A stretch of 64,000 nt of DNA, from the IMG/VR virus record IMGVR_UViG_3300023181_000028, positions 1-64,000 of that record, one strand, 5' to 3'. The notes below the pieces were generated by a model. That model did no database searches. It was not told the DNA's origin and saw nothing but the letters and a program-made list of their open reading frames with translations. A program made the position numbers and the translations under genes. Of the stretch, positions 22,510 through 30,093 are shown in pieces; positions within the stretch are counted from its first letter, which is position 1; each line of letters begins with the position of its first letter. The DNA comes from a virus.

Positions 22510-22547
22510 TAAAACCCACAACCTTTAAATCCTTACAAAAAATGTAT
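22495..22547. promoter_or_regulatory. Paired palindromic operator (pair 2)
   Basis: TTACA-N5-TGTAA at 22495-22509 (overlapping a stop codon) and the imperfect TTACA-N5-TGTAT at 22533-22547 (overlapping the next start codon at 22542). They start exactly 38 bp apart, as in the other three pairs. The second copy covers the start codon of the 63-aa gene, so binding could also block translation initiation or transcription. Confidence 0.7.
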
Positions 22548-22733
22548 AAATCAGAGAAGTTAATAGAGGAGTTGATCTCCGCCGGAATAATAACAGATAA
22601 GCTCTGTGACAAGGTTAAGGCCAGATTAATAATAAGACAAACCCTGATTGAAATACATAATGAGGCAGTACTTGAAACTGTTATGGCTCACAATAAAGCA
22701 ACGTTTGTAGCCCCTCAATATTTAGATAAGTAA
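22542..22733 (+). CDS. Small helical protein (63 aa) under the operator
   Basis: Helical and charged (MYKSEKLIEELISAGIITDKLCDKVKARLIIRQTLIEIHNEAV). Its ATG lies within operator copy 2. It may be a regulated middle gene. The function is unknown. Confidence 0.55.
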   Translation: MYKSEKLIEELISAGIITDKLCDKVKARLIIRQTLIEIHNEAVLETVMAHNKATFVAPQYLDK

Positions 22734-22751
22734 CCAATAAAAACAAATAAT

Positions 22752-22985
22752 ATGTCAAAGAAAAAATGTACAAAATGCGGAAAGGTTCGCCCCGAATACC
22801 AATACAGATGCGATTGTGGCGGGAGCAATTATTCTTTAACTAGCAAGGACAGTTCAAGTTATAGCACTTCATTTGACTATTCAAGTGATAGTAATGGATC
22901 ATCTAATTCTAGCGATAGCAGCAGTAGCTCATTTGATTTCGGTGGCGGCGAAAGCGGCGGCGCTGGATCGGGAGGAGATTTTTAG
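22752..22985 (+). CDS. Zinc-ribbon with Ser/Gly-rich low-complexity tail (77 aa)
   Basis: The N-terminus has two pairs, KCTKCGKVRPEYQYRCDCGG (CxxC and CDC, residues 5-25). The remainder is almost entirely Ser, Asp and Gly (SSSSFDFGGGESGGAGSGGDF), a disordered tail of the type also found in phage and bacterial membrane proteins. It is probably a zinc-binding protein. Confidence 0.6.
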   Translation: MSKKKCTKCGKVRPEYQYRCDCGGSNYSLTSKDSSSYSTSFDYSSDSNGSSNSSDSSSSSFDFGGGESGGAGSGGDF

Positions 22986-23011
22986 TAATTAATAAATAAA
23001 AACAACCATAT

Positions 23012-23467
23012 ATGAGTAAATTTGAATTACCAGCTAATTTCCCTAAAGCAAGAAGGGGTAGCGTTATCCTTAAACAGGTGATACAGGGGACTTCCATCAC
23101 TGACGGAGGTATTATCCTTGCAGATGCCGCCGAGAACGTCCAGCGCCCTAATGTAGGTATTATATACGCCACAGGAGAAGGCGTAGGAGAAGATCTAGCC
23201 CCTGGAATGAAAGTGTATTACAATCAATACGCCAACCTTGAGCTTCATATCAATGGCCGTCCTTATTTCATGATGCATGACGCGGATATCTATTGCATAT
23301 TGGATGATGAGAATCGCGTGGCTAATATCATTAAGCCAAAAGATGAAGTTCGCAGAGGTAAAAAGATCACCCAGCAGGCAGGAATGGTTAAGAGATTAGC
23401 TGTTAAAAGCGCTAACGACAAAGACAAAAGAGAAGAAACCTACAAAAAAATAATCAAGAAGAAATGA
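23012..23467 (+). CDS. GroES-like co-chaperonin
   Basis: The central core ASI...GGIILADAAENVQRPNVGIIYATGEGVGEDLAPGMKVYYNQYANLELHINGRPYFMMHDADIYCIL matches the Cpn10 beta barrel: 'G-x-V-x-x-x-G', 'L-x-P-G-x-x-V' and 'x-x-x-D-I-x-x-I'. GroES-type proteins bind GroEL; phage forms (such as T4 gp31) are needed to fold their capsid proteins. At 151 residues it has an added basic C-terminal tail. It is placed late in the early block. Confidence 0.75.
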   Translation: MSKFELPANFPKARRGSVILKQVIQGTSITDGGIILADAAENVQRPNVGIIYATGEGVGEDLAPGMKVYYNQYANLELHINGRPYFMMHDADIYCILDDENRVANIIKPKDEVRRGKKITQQAGMVKRLAVKSANDKDKREETYKKIIKKK

Positions 23468-23796
23468 AAACTATCCAAAATCAAAAGCTAGTGTACATCA
23501 CTAAAGAACCCAACGCTACAATGACGGCTATTGAGGATAAGCACAATGACTCTGATTATTTTAAACTAATAGAAGAGTCTTGTAACAGACCTACTAACCC
23601 TCAAGTGGGATTTACATACGATGACATTAAAAGTATTGACAGGGTTAAAAAGGCTATTAAAGCCGCTAAGAAAGAGGTGATGAGCGTGGAGGATAAAGAC
23701 TTTGAATTTATTAAATCCCGCGTGGAAACTAAATCATGGGTGTCATCATCTATTGAAATAGCAGACTTTGTAGACTACATCAAAGGAATTAAATAA
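23464..23796 (+). CDS. Hypothetical protein (110 aa)
   Basis: Starts MKTIQNQKLVYITKEPNA. It has a helical C-terminal half (VKKAIKAAKKEVMSVEDKDFEFIKSRVETKS). It overlaps the co-chaperonin stop (4 nt). It is the last gene of the rightward block before the bidirectional terminator. Confidence 0.5.
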   Translation: MKTIQNQKLVYITKEPNATMTAIEDKHNDSDYFKLIEESCNRPTNPQVGFTYDDIKSIDRVKKAIKAAKKEVMSVEDKDFEFIKSRVETKSWVSSSIEIADFVDYIKGIK

Positions 23797-23815
23797 CAAT
23801 ACACGCACACAAAGT

Positions 23816-23850
23816 AAAAAGCCTCCCTATTAACTTAAGGAGGCTTTTTT
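23816..23850. terminator. Bidirectional terminator between converging blocks
   Basis: GCCTCC (23821-23826) pairs with GGAGGC (23839-23844), flanked by an A-run and a T-run. It separates the rightward early operon (ending 23796) from the leftward late operon (ending 23875). Confidence 0.8.
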
Positions 23851-23874
23851 AATTAGATTATATAAATTTACATT

Positions 23875-25098
23875 TTAACGAGTTATTTCTTGACCGCCGA
23901 TATACGTAACAGTGCCAGTGCCAGTGGTAGCATATCTTATTCTTACATTAGCACCTCCCGGTATTCCGCCGCCTATCATAGTAGTTTGACCATTAGTAAT
24001 CTGAATAGCCACCGCTAAAGCCACAGAGCTTAAATTACCCGCAGGCTGCAATACAGCAGTCCATGTAGAACCGCCATTAAGACTATATTCTAAATACACT
24101 GTAGCCGTGCTAGATCCTGCCAACAAAGGATTTGACACTGAACAAGTCACATAATAATAAACTGTAGAAAAATTTGGAGATATAGTGAATCCCGTACTAG
24201 AAGTACTTGTAGTTACACCTCTTACAGGATTATTATTTATTGTTGGCTCAGCTAATGAAATAGTAAAATTAGGATAAGTGCCAGATATAGATACACCCTT
24301 TATTCCCGTTAAATTTACAACTTGGTCAGGAGCAGTATTAGTGATAACAGTATTAGTTACATTAATTCCAGTACTCCCACTATAAGATGTAGTTCCGGTT
24401 GGGATAGTCCATGCGCGATTAGCTGATAAATCCTGAGATACTCCATTGATAGTTAAAGACCTCGTTAAAGGCGCTTTAGAGGCAATAGAGGAATTAATAG
24501 AAGCTATTGATGCTGCCGCCCTATCTTTAGACATTAGTCCATTAGCACTACCCGTATCGGCTTTAATAACCATATTAGGCGCAGTTCCAGTCATTATCTC
24601 CCCGTATCCCGCCGAATAATTCATAATGGCAGGTAAGCTAAATGTTCTACTTGCTTGCATATTTTGAGTTATAGCAGTAGTTCCATTCATAATAGTGATA
24701 GTATTCCTTGCATTTGCATACAATGTATCTGATTCAAATTTATGCCAATACACAGGTATATTATTCAAATCAGGAGCGTAAGACAAATCATAATAACTTC
24801 CACTTAATGCTACACTTGCAAGGTTAGGCAGCACATCTATATCAAAACGATAATCTGGTCTTGCGGCAGGGTAAAACACACCAGATCCATCAAATCCTAT
24901 ATTAAATCCAAATGTTTGCATAGTCGGGACGTACCTTGCAGGCTTAAACAGTACCGTGTCGGCCAGTGTTAGATACTGAGCCTTCACCTCTTTAGTTATT
25001 TCACTTGCTAAAATACCACCTCCCACTATTTTTACGGAGTTTTTGGCGGTGAACGAGAGCATTAAAGCTACAATCGGAATGGAGATTATTTTTTTCAT
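23875..25098 (-). CDS. Tail-fibre-like protein with N-terminal signal-like segment
   Basis: 407 residues. Most is beta-rich Ser/Thr/Asn/Gly sequence (TGTGTVTYIGGQEITR) with two recognisable phage fibre motifs: 'LASVALSGSYYDLSYAPDLNNIP' and 'INGVSQDLSANRAWTI'. It is likely a receptor-binding or distal fibre protein. Unusually for a fibre, it starts with a classical signal- or anchor-like segment (MKKIISIPIVALMLSF). It is the last gene of the tail-fibre group. Confidence 0.6.
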   Translation of the reverse strand: MKKIISIPIVALMLSFTAKNSVKIVGGGILASEITKEVKAQYLTLADTVLFKPARYVPTMQTFGFNIGFDGSGVFYPAARPDYRFDIDVLPNLASVALSGSYYDLSYAPDLNNIPVYWHKFESDTLYANARNTITIMNGTTAITQNMQASRTFSLPAIMNYSAGYGEIMTGTAPNMVIKADTGSANGLMSKDRAAASIASINSSIASKAPLTRSLTINGVSQDLSANRAWTIPTGTTSYSGSTGINVTNTVITNTAPDQVVNLTGIKGVSISGTYPNFTISLAEPTINNNPVRGVTTSTSSTGFTISPNFSTVYYYVTCSVSNPLLAGSSTATVYLEYSLNGGSTWTAVLQPAGNLSSVALAVAIQITNGQTTMIGGGIPGGANVRIRYATTGTGTVTYIGGQEITR

Positions 25099-25110
25099 AT
25101 TTTTAGGTTT

Positions 25111-26808
25111 TTATTCTTCTGTAAATTCTATTGATATTGCCATTGTTCCTCCGGCCACAGTTACTCCGTTTAAATTAATAGCTATTGTCTGAGCCACGCC
25201 AGCTAAAATAATTGGCTTCCCTCTTTCTGCTAGGTTAATCTCAAATGGAGGGTATCCAGCAGTTGCGCTTCCAATAGGTACATATACAGCCCTTACATTA
25301 CCAACCGGAGTTCCAAGCGTAGGGTTAGCCGTATAAATAGTTCCAACGGCAGTAGCGGCAGCGTCAGTTGACTCATTAGGTACTAAGGTAGCTGTAGTAG
25401 ACGTTCCGCCAGAATTAGCAGTACTACGCTTAGAGATCAAAACCAAAACTTGTCCAGCGGTTGTTTGAATACCGCTTATAATGATTTTAGTAACTTGTAC
25501 GTTTGTAGAGGCAGAACCAATTAATTGAAATATATCTGTTGCGGAAGCCGCCAGTACTACTGTAAATGATACTGAATATGTCCTTTTGTGTTTTTGTTGA
25601 TCTTTAACAATAGTAGCTCCGTATCTATCCGCGATAGGTATCGTATAACTGCCAGAAGTTCCAAATAGCGTTAGAGTATCATTTCTGTTAAATCCGGCTG
25701 CTAAAATAGTATCCGTGGCTCCTACTGCAGAGTTCCTTGCTTTGGCTAAGTTGGTCGCCCCTGTTCCCGGAACAATTGTACCAATATTACCGATAGTATT
25801 AGTTCCGGTAGGTAGTGCAATCATTCTTGAGATCTCAACTGGCAACAAAGAATTAAAAGATTGCGGCCTTATAGACGTAAGACTAACTTGCTGAGGTACG
25901 TAATTCTCAACATCTATAAATCCAATCGTCCAAGTTGTTGAAGTAGCAGGAGTAGTTGACCCATTTACTGAACGTATTTGAAGGTGCAGTACAACGTTTG
26001 AGTCAGGAATATTCCTTACATTTTGAGACCTTAAAGTTAATTGAACACTTGTTGAAGATGCAGACAATTGATCTGCGTATACAGAAATACCATCTTCAAC
26101 GTTTAATGCTCCAACGTGTCCGGGAGAAGCACTTGTATTAATTGTAGAAGATATGTCGGCTATCGGATATCCATTTCTCTGATTTCCGAATAAATTACTT
26201 GTTGCCGTCGTGCCGTTATATAAAATATGGTGGTAATTCCATCCAAACAAAGAACAGGTTCCCACCCCTACAGTAAATCCAGATACCGTGAAGGTTACAT
26301 CGTTACCAACTACCGAAGCAATTGGATAAGAGCCAGACAAAAAAGTGCCTGTTCCTGCAAAGGATCCTAAGTTTATGGACTGTCCAATGTTTTGGGAAGT
26401 GAATGGATTCGACGGAATAGTAACAGTTATAGCAGTTGAGCTACCTATTGAATAGGCTAATCCGTCACCAATAACATCCACTAACTCTATAAAGAAGTTA
26501 TTATTTGCAATTCTCTGTGATAATATTGTTGCATATCTTAAAGTTATAGCATCTTTCCATGTTGCTGCGGTTCTTATGATCGTTTCCGATCTGGCAGTTG
26601 TTCCAGAAGTTATCACTAATGATCCGGCACTTTGATTTACGGTTTGGCCGGTGCCGTTAATTAGCAAGGTCATATCTGAATGAACCCCATTCGCTATAGT
26701 CCTGTCGAATCCATATCTGGTTTTAAACTGTGGCAGTTGTCTAGTTGGCACATAGTCGTCATTTTCTAACGGAAATGTGTTTTTTTGAGGTATCGGATCG
26801 TATGCCAT
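25111..26808 (-). CDS. Putative tail fibre/spike protein (565 aa)
   Basis: A Ser/Thr/Gly/Ile-rich beta protein with no clear catalytic motif, ending MAISIEFTEE. It lies between two fibre-like genes and is closely spaced with both (2-12 nt), so it is most likely a structural distal tail component. Confidence 0.5.
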   Translation of the reverse strand: MAYDPIPQKNTFPLENDDYVPTRQLPQFKTRYGFDRTIANGVHSDMTLLINGTGQTVNQSAGSLVITSGTTARSETIIRTAATWKDAITLRYATILSQRIANNNFFIELVDVIGDGLAYSIGSSTAITVTIPSNPFTSQNIGQSINLGSFAGTGTFLSGSYPIASVVGNDVTFTVSGFTVGVGTCSLFGWNYHHILYNGTTATSNLFGNQRNGYPIADISSTINTSASPGHVGALNVEDGISVYADQLSASSTSVQLTLRSQNVRNIPDSNVVLHLQIRSVNGSTTPATSTTWTIGFIDVENYVPQQVSLTSIRPQSFNSLLPVEISRMIALPTGTNTIGNIGTIVPGTGATNLAKARNSAVGATDTILAAGFNRNDTLTLFGTSGSYTIPIADRYGATIVKDQQKHKRTYSVSFTVVLAASATDIFQLIGSASTNVQVTKIIISGIQTTAGQVLVLISKRSTANSGGTSTTATLVPNESTDAAATAVGTIYTANPTLGTPVGNVRAVYVPIGSATAGYPPFEINLAERGKPIILAGVAQTIAINLNGVTVAGGTMAISIEFTEE

Positions 26809-26812
26809 AATA

Positions 26813-28291
26813 TTATTTTATTAACCAATTAGAATTATTTGAATATACAGTGATTGAGGCGTATAAAGTGCTAACTACTGCGGTTAATCCGCCGTCAATA
26901 GTTTGTGATGACGTTGTATTTACTGTAGGCGTACCGCCGTTGTTTTTAAAAGTGTATTCATTAGTATTACCTACCGCAGTTGGTAGCGTCACAGTTAAAT
27001 TGGCAGTGCATTCATAATAATAATCAGTATTAGCAGCAGAGCCAGCGGCAGTATTTGTGGATATTGTATTAATAGACCTTGAGAATACAGCCACAGGCTG
27101 CCACGACCCCAATCCTACACCATTTGTAGTAAGAACATATCCATTTGATTGAGTTCCATCTACAATCTTGATCTTACCGTTAAGCGTCAACACTTGATTT
27201 AAAGGATTAGCGTCGAATATACCATATAGCAATGATCCCGTTTTATCTCCGGCTGTATTAACCCTATCCTGATTGTTTAAGTAAAATACATTACTATCAG
27301 TAGTGGAATATAATCCAGAATAAGCTCCTAAGAATACATTTCCAGAGCCAGTAGTGTTATTTCCACCTGAAAATATTCCTAACGCAGAGGAAAAGCTTCC
27401 CGTAGAATTTTGAGATAAACTAGCATTGCCCATTGCTGTATTTGAACTTCCTACGTTTTGAGCGTAAAGAGAATAAGCTCCAATGGCAGTATTAAAACTA
27501 GAATTTCCTCCCATTTCCATAGACCTAAGCCCAATAGCCACGTTTTCCGATCCTGTTATGTTAGAAGAGGCTAAAGCAGCCTTCCCAATAGATACGTTAC
27601 CTGTAGCACTAGTCATTGAGAATCCAGAGCCATCCCCAATAGCCACATTATTACCGCCAGAAGTTAAACTACCTAATGCGATATACCCTAAAGCCATATT
27701 AGAGCTTCCTGTAGCGAATTTTAAGGCTCCACTACCCAAAGCAACATTCGCTACCCCGGTGGAATTAGTGATAAGAGCATCAAGCCCTATTGCCACATTT
27801 AATGTACTATTCCCCCCGCCGTTAACAATTAATTGTTGGCTATTGAAATTAATAGTTTGATTTGCTCCTGTATATGGAATATAACCTGCTAATGCTGCGG
27901 ATGTAATATACCCCGCCCCATTAGTTAGTTGATTGTTATTGCTTATTATAGTGGCTAAAGAGCCGTTTCCTAATATATATTGACTTGATGTTCCTTGCCA
28001 AGCGAATGCTAAGGTTCCAGAGGTTGTTACAGGGCCACCGGTTACCGCTAATGCTCCACTTATAGTAGCATTAATACTTGTTACAGTTCCGGTTCCGCCA
28101 CCACCGCCTCCAAAATAGGGTAATGAAGACCACGGATTAACACCGTCACCAAATTTAAGTCCCTTAAGGTCTAATTCATATCCAGGTTCGCCTTGCGCTA
28201 ATATTGGATTCTGAAATAGCCATTGAGCAGAGGTTTTCCTTTTAATCTGAATGACAACATCCTTGAAATTACCATCGTGACCTTTTCCCAT
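26813..28291 (-). CDS. Receptor-binding fibre: Mtd-like N-terminus plus YadA-type repeats
   Basis: Residues 13-60 (VVIQIKRKTSAQWLFQ..NPILAQGEPGYELDLKGLKFGDG..W..LPYF) match the N-terminal domain of Bordetella-phage Mtd-type tropism proteins. Residues 165-325 are repeated NVAIG/NTAIG/NVFLG 14-mers typical of trimeric autotransporter heads (YadA-like beta-roll). The last ~100 residues (NEYTFKNNGGTPTVNTTSSQTI...) form a C-terminal cap. It probably contacts the host surface. Confidence 0.75.
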   Translation of the reverse strand: MGKGHDGNFKDVVIQIKRKTSAQWLFQNPILAQGEPGYELDLKGLKFGDGVNPWSSLPYFGGGGGGTGTVTSINATISGALAVTGGPVTTSGTLAFAWQGTSSQYILGNGSLATIISNNNQLTNGAGYITSAALAGYIPYTGANQTINFNSQQLIVNGGGNSTLNVAIGLDALITNSTGVANVALGSGALKFATGSSNMALGYIALGSLTSGGNNVAIGDGSGFSMTSATGNVSIGKAALASSNITGSENVAIGLRSMEMGGNSSFNTAIGAYSLYAQNVGSSNTAMGNASLSQNSTGSFSSALGIFSGGNNTTGSGNVFLGAYSGLYSTTDSNVFYLNNQDRVNTAGDKTGSLLYGIFDANPLNQVLTLNGKIKIVDGTQSNGYVLTTNGVGLGSWQPVAVFSRSINTISTNTAAGSAANTDYYYECTANLTVTLPTAVGNTNEYTFKNNGGTPTVNTTSSQTIDGGLTAVVSTLYASITVYSNNSNWLIK

Positions 28292-28602
28292 TATGGATTA
28301 CCGTCTATTCCGTTAATAATTATTTCTTCTTCTGGTGGCATAAAGTTAGAATTTATATACCTCTTAATTAATGTAGGTGCAGGACATACATAAATAGGAT
28401 CTATGTTGTTTCCCGATGAGTCAAAGTTGTTATTGTAAAACCTCTCTAAAGCATCAATTTGACCCGTTAAAATGATAAGTTTATTCTCTTTACATCCCAA
28501 CATCTCTCCTCCCTTTTCGAGGGTTATAAACTTAGCAGCCAGCTTTAAAGCAAGTTCCTTTTTATCAGATATATCTTTTAATATTTTATTTGCACTTGTC
28601 AT
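28291..28602 (-). CDS. Small tail-region protein (103 aa)
   Basis: Helical N-terminal half, then Cys-containing 'MLGCKENKL...IYVCPAPT'. Its start and stop abut both neighbours within 1 nt (28291/28603), so it belongs to the fibre operon. It may be a small tail or chaperone-like component. Confidence 0.5.
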   Translation of the reverse strand: MTSANKILKDISDKKELALKLAAKFITLEKGGEMLGCKENKLIILTGQIDALERFYNNNFDSSGNNIDPIYVCPAPTLIKRYINSNFMPPEEEIIINGIDGNP

Positions 28603-29286
28603 TTAACATCCGCAACCACAGTCGCATAAAGATTTAGCCTTGTTTATAAATAAATTAGCTTTTACATAATCCTCATATTTCACTGCGGATTCAGCAATAG
28701 AAAGATAGGATTGTGATAAGATAGCCTTATTAGCTTCTTTACTATCGCATTCGCAATCAATCTCAACCTTATTGAATATCTCATCCATACAGCATTGAGT
28801 TGCAAGTTTTTGCAATATCATATCCGTAGTACTTAAATCGAACGCGGTGGGAGTTCCACTCACTGAGGTGCTACCCGTAATGTTATAAATAACACCATAA
28901 GCTCCGTCAACTAGCGAAGGAAGATTATAGACCTGAGAAGACCCATACGTATAGCTATTTAACAACATAAAGCCATTTAGAGGGAATGTTGTGGAGTTTA
29001 GCTGAGATAGTATAGTTTGAGCGCCAAGCCCGTTAAAATTGATTGTAGCGGCTGTAATAGTGCCATTAAGAATAGTAAAGGTATATACCGCAGAAACTTG
29101 TAATTGAGTGTAATTAACAGTTAAAACAAGACCTGTAACATCGTTTATTGCCACCCCATTAGGTGATCCATAACCAAAAGGCGCTGAAACAACATTGTAA
29201 GTCGGAGTGATATCAGTAATGTATAAAGTATCGAAAGCATTATTAAGTGCTAAGTCAACTTCTAAGTCTAATTGTGTTACTGGCAT
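28603..29286 (-). CDS. Cys-rich tail protein, copy 1
   Basis: 227 residues. The first ~150 form a beta-rich domain (LALNNAFDTLYITDITPTYNVVSAPFGYGSPNGVAINDVTGLVLTV); the C-terminus is helical with the Cys cluster CDCGCGC and a separate CEC. It has the same layout as its neighbour at 29366-30070 (beta domain, then CxC and a Cys-rich C-terminus), so the two are paralogues. They are probably tail-tip structural proteins. Metal or disulphide stabilisation is inferred. Confidence 0.6.
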   Translation of the reverse strand: MPVTQLDLEVDLALNNAFDTLYITDITPTYNVVSAPFGYGSPNGVAINDVTGLVLTVNYTQLQVSAVYTFTILNGTITAATINFNGLGAQTILSQLNSTTFPLNGFMLLNSYTYGSSQVYNLPSLVDGAYGVIYNITGSTSVSGTPTAFDLSTTDMILQKLATQCCMDEIFNKVEIDCECDSKEANKAILSQSYLSIAESAVKYEDYVKANLFINKAKSLCDCGCGC

Positions 29287-29302
29287 TATGCTGATTTTGG
29301 AA

Positions 29303-29310
29303 TAAATGTA
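29303..29310 (-). promoter_or_regulatory. Late-type -7 box (TACATTTA) before copy 1
   Basis: On the minus strand TACATTTA 17 nt before the start of the copy-1 gene (29286). It resembles the box before the scaffold-like gene (62829), with the same AAAAAAT[TC]G preceding sequence. It is a candidate late promoter. Confidence 0.4.
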
Positions 29311-29337
29311 CGATTTTTTAAAATACAGACGATTTAA

Positions 29338-29366
29338 CGCAACCTTTATATTTTAATTACGTAGAT
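29338..29366 (+). promoter_or_regulatory. Early-type motif on the antisense strand
   Basis: CGCAACCTT, 13 nt, CGTAGAT: a full match to the early promoter pattern, but on the plus strand, pointing toward and into the 3' end of the copy-2 gene (29366-30070), against all late genes. It could be a functional antisense promoter or the reverse face of a late promoter element. Confidence 0.4.
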
Positions 29367-30070
29367 CAGCACCCACAATTACACGCGCATATAGATTTAG
29401 ATTTTTGTAATAATTGGTTGTATAATGTGTAATCCTCTTTCTCCTCTGCGTATTTAGCTATATCCAAATAAGCCTTAGACCTCATAGTTTCTTTTAATTT
29501 CTTGTCATTACACCCGCAATCAATATCCATGTCATAAAAAGACTTATCTATACATGAACTAGATTCACAGTCTCTTATACAGGTATCGTTGACAGTGTAA
29601 TCAAATATAGTTGGAGTGCCATTATCAGAAGCAGAGCCTCTAATCCTATAAGCCACATTATATTGACCGTCAGTTAAAACCGGAAGTGTAATAGTTGTTA
29701 CAGGAAAAGATGAGATATAAGGCCCAACTGTAATAAATGGATTAGAAGATGTTGGCGGGAATGTCAAACTAGGAAGATAAGAAGCGAGGGTAGGCACATT
29801 TATAGCACCTTGCCCGGCAAAATCAACTGCCATAGCCCCTATAACCCCATTAGTTATTAAAAAAGAGAAAACGGCAGTTATCCCCAAATTAACATAAGTG
29901 ATGGTTATAAACATCATAGTTACATCGTTAACCGCAACTCCATTGGGAACCCCGTAACCTAAAGGATTAGACACAGAATTGTAAAGTCCGGTTTCATCAG
30001 TTACTATTAAATGCTTACAATCGTCACTAACGACAATCTTAGTTTTGAGGTTTATTTGAGTTAAGGCCAT
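29366..30070 (-). CDS. Cys-rich tail protein, copy 2
   Basis: 234 residues with the same plan as copy 1: beta domain (SVSNPLGYGVPNGVAVNDVTMMFITITY) then CIRDCESSSC, CGC and the Cys-rich end CACNCGC. The VAINDVT/VAVNDVT and PLGYG/PFGYG signatures are shared with copy 1. It was probably formed by tandem duplication. A structural role in the tail is inferred from position. Confidence 0.6.
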   Translation of the reverse strand: MALTQINLKTKIVVSDDCKHLIVTDETGLYNSVSNPLGYGVPNGVAVNDVTMMFITITYVNLGITAVFSFLITNGVIGAMAVDFAGQGAINVPTLASYLPSLTFPPTSSNPFITVGPYISSFPVTTITLPVLTDGQYNVAYRIRGSASDNGTPTIFDYTVNDTCIRDCESSSCIDKSFYDMDIDCGCNDKKLKETMRSKAYLDIAKYAEEKEDYTLYNQLLQKSKSICACNCGC

Positions 30071-30093
30071 TTTTTTATAAAGATAAGTGTTTT

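Noticed and set aside
26813-28291. Diversity-generating retroelement linked to the Mtd-like protein
   Set aside because: No reverse transcriptase gene or template repeat is present nearby, and the C-terminal domain is not a C-type lectin fold.
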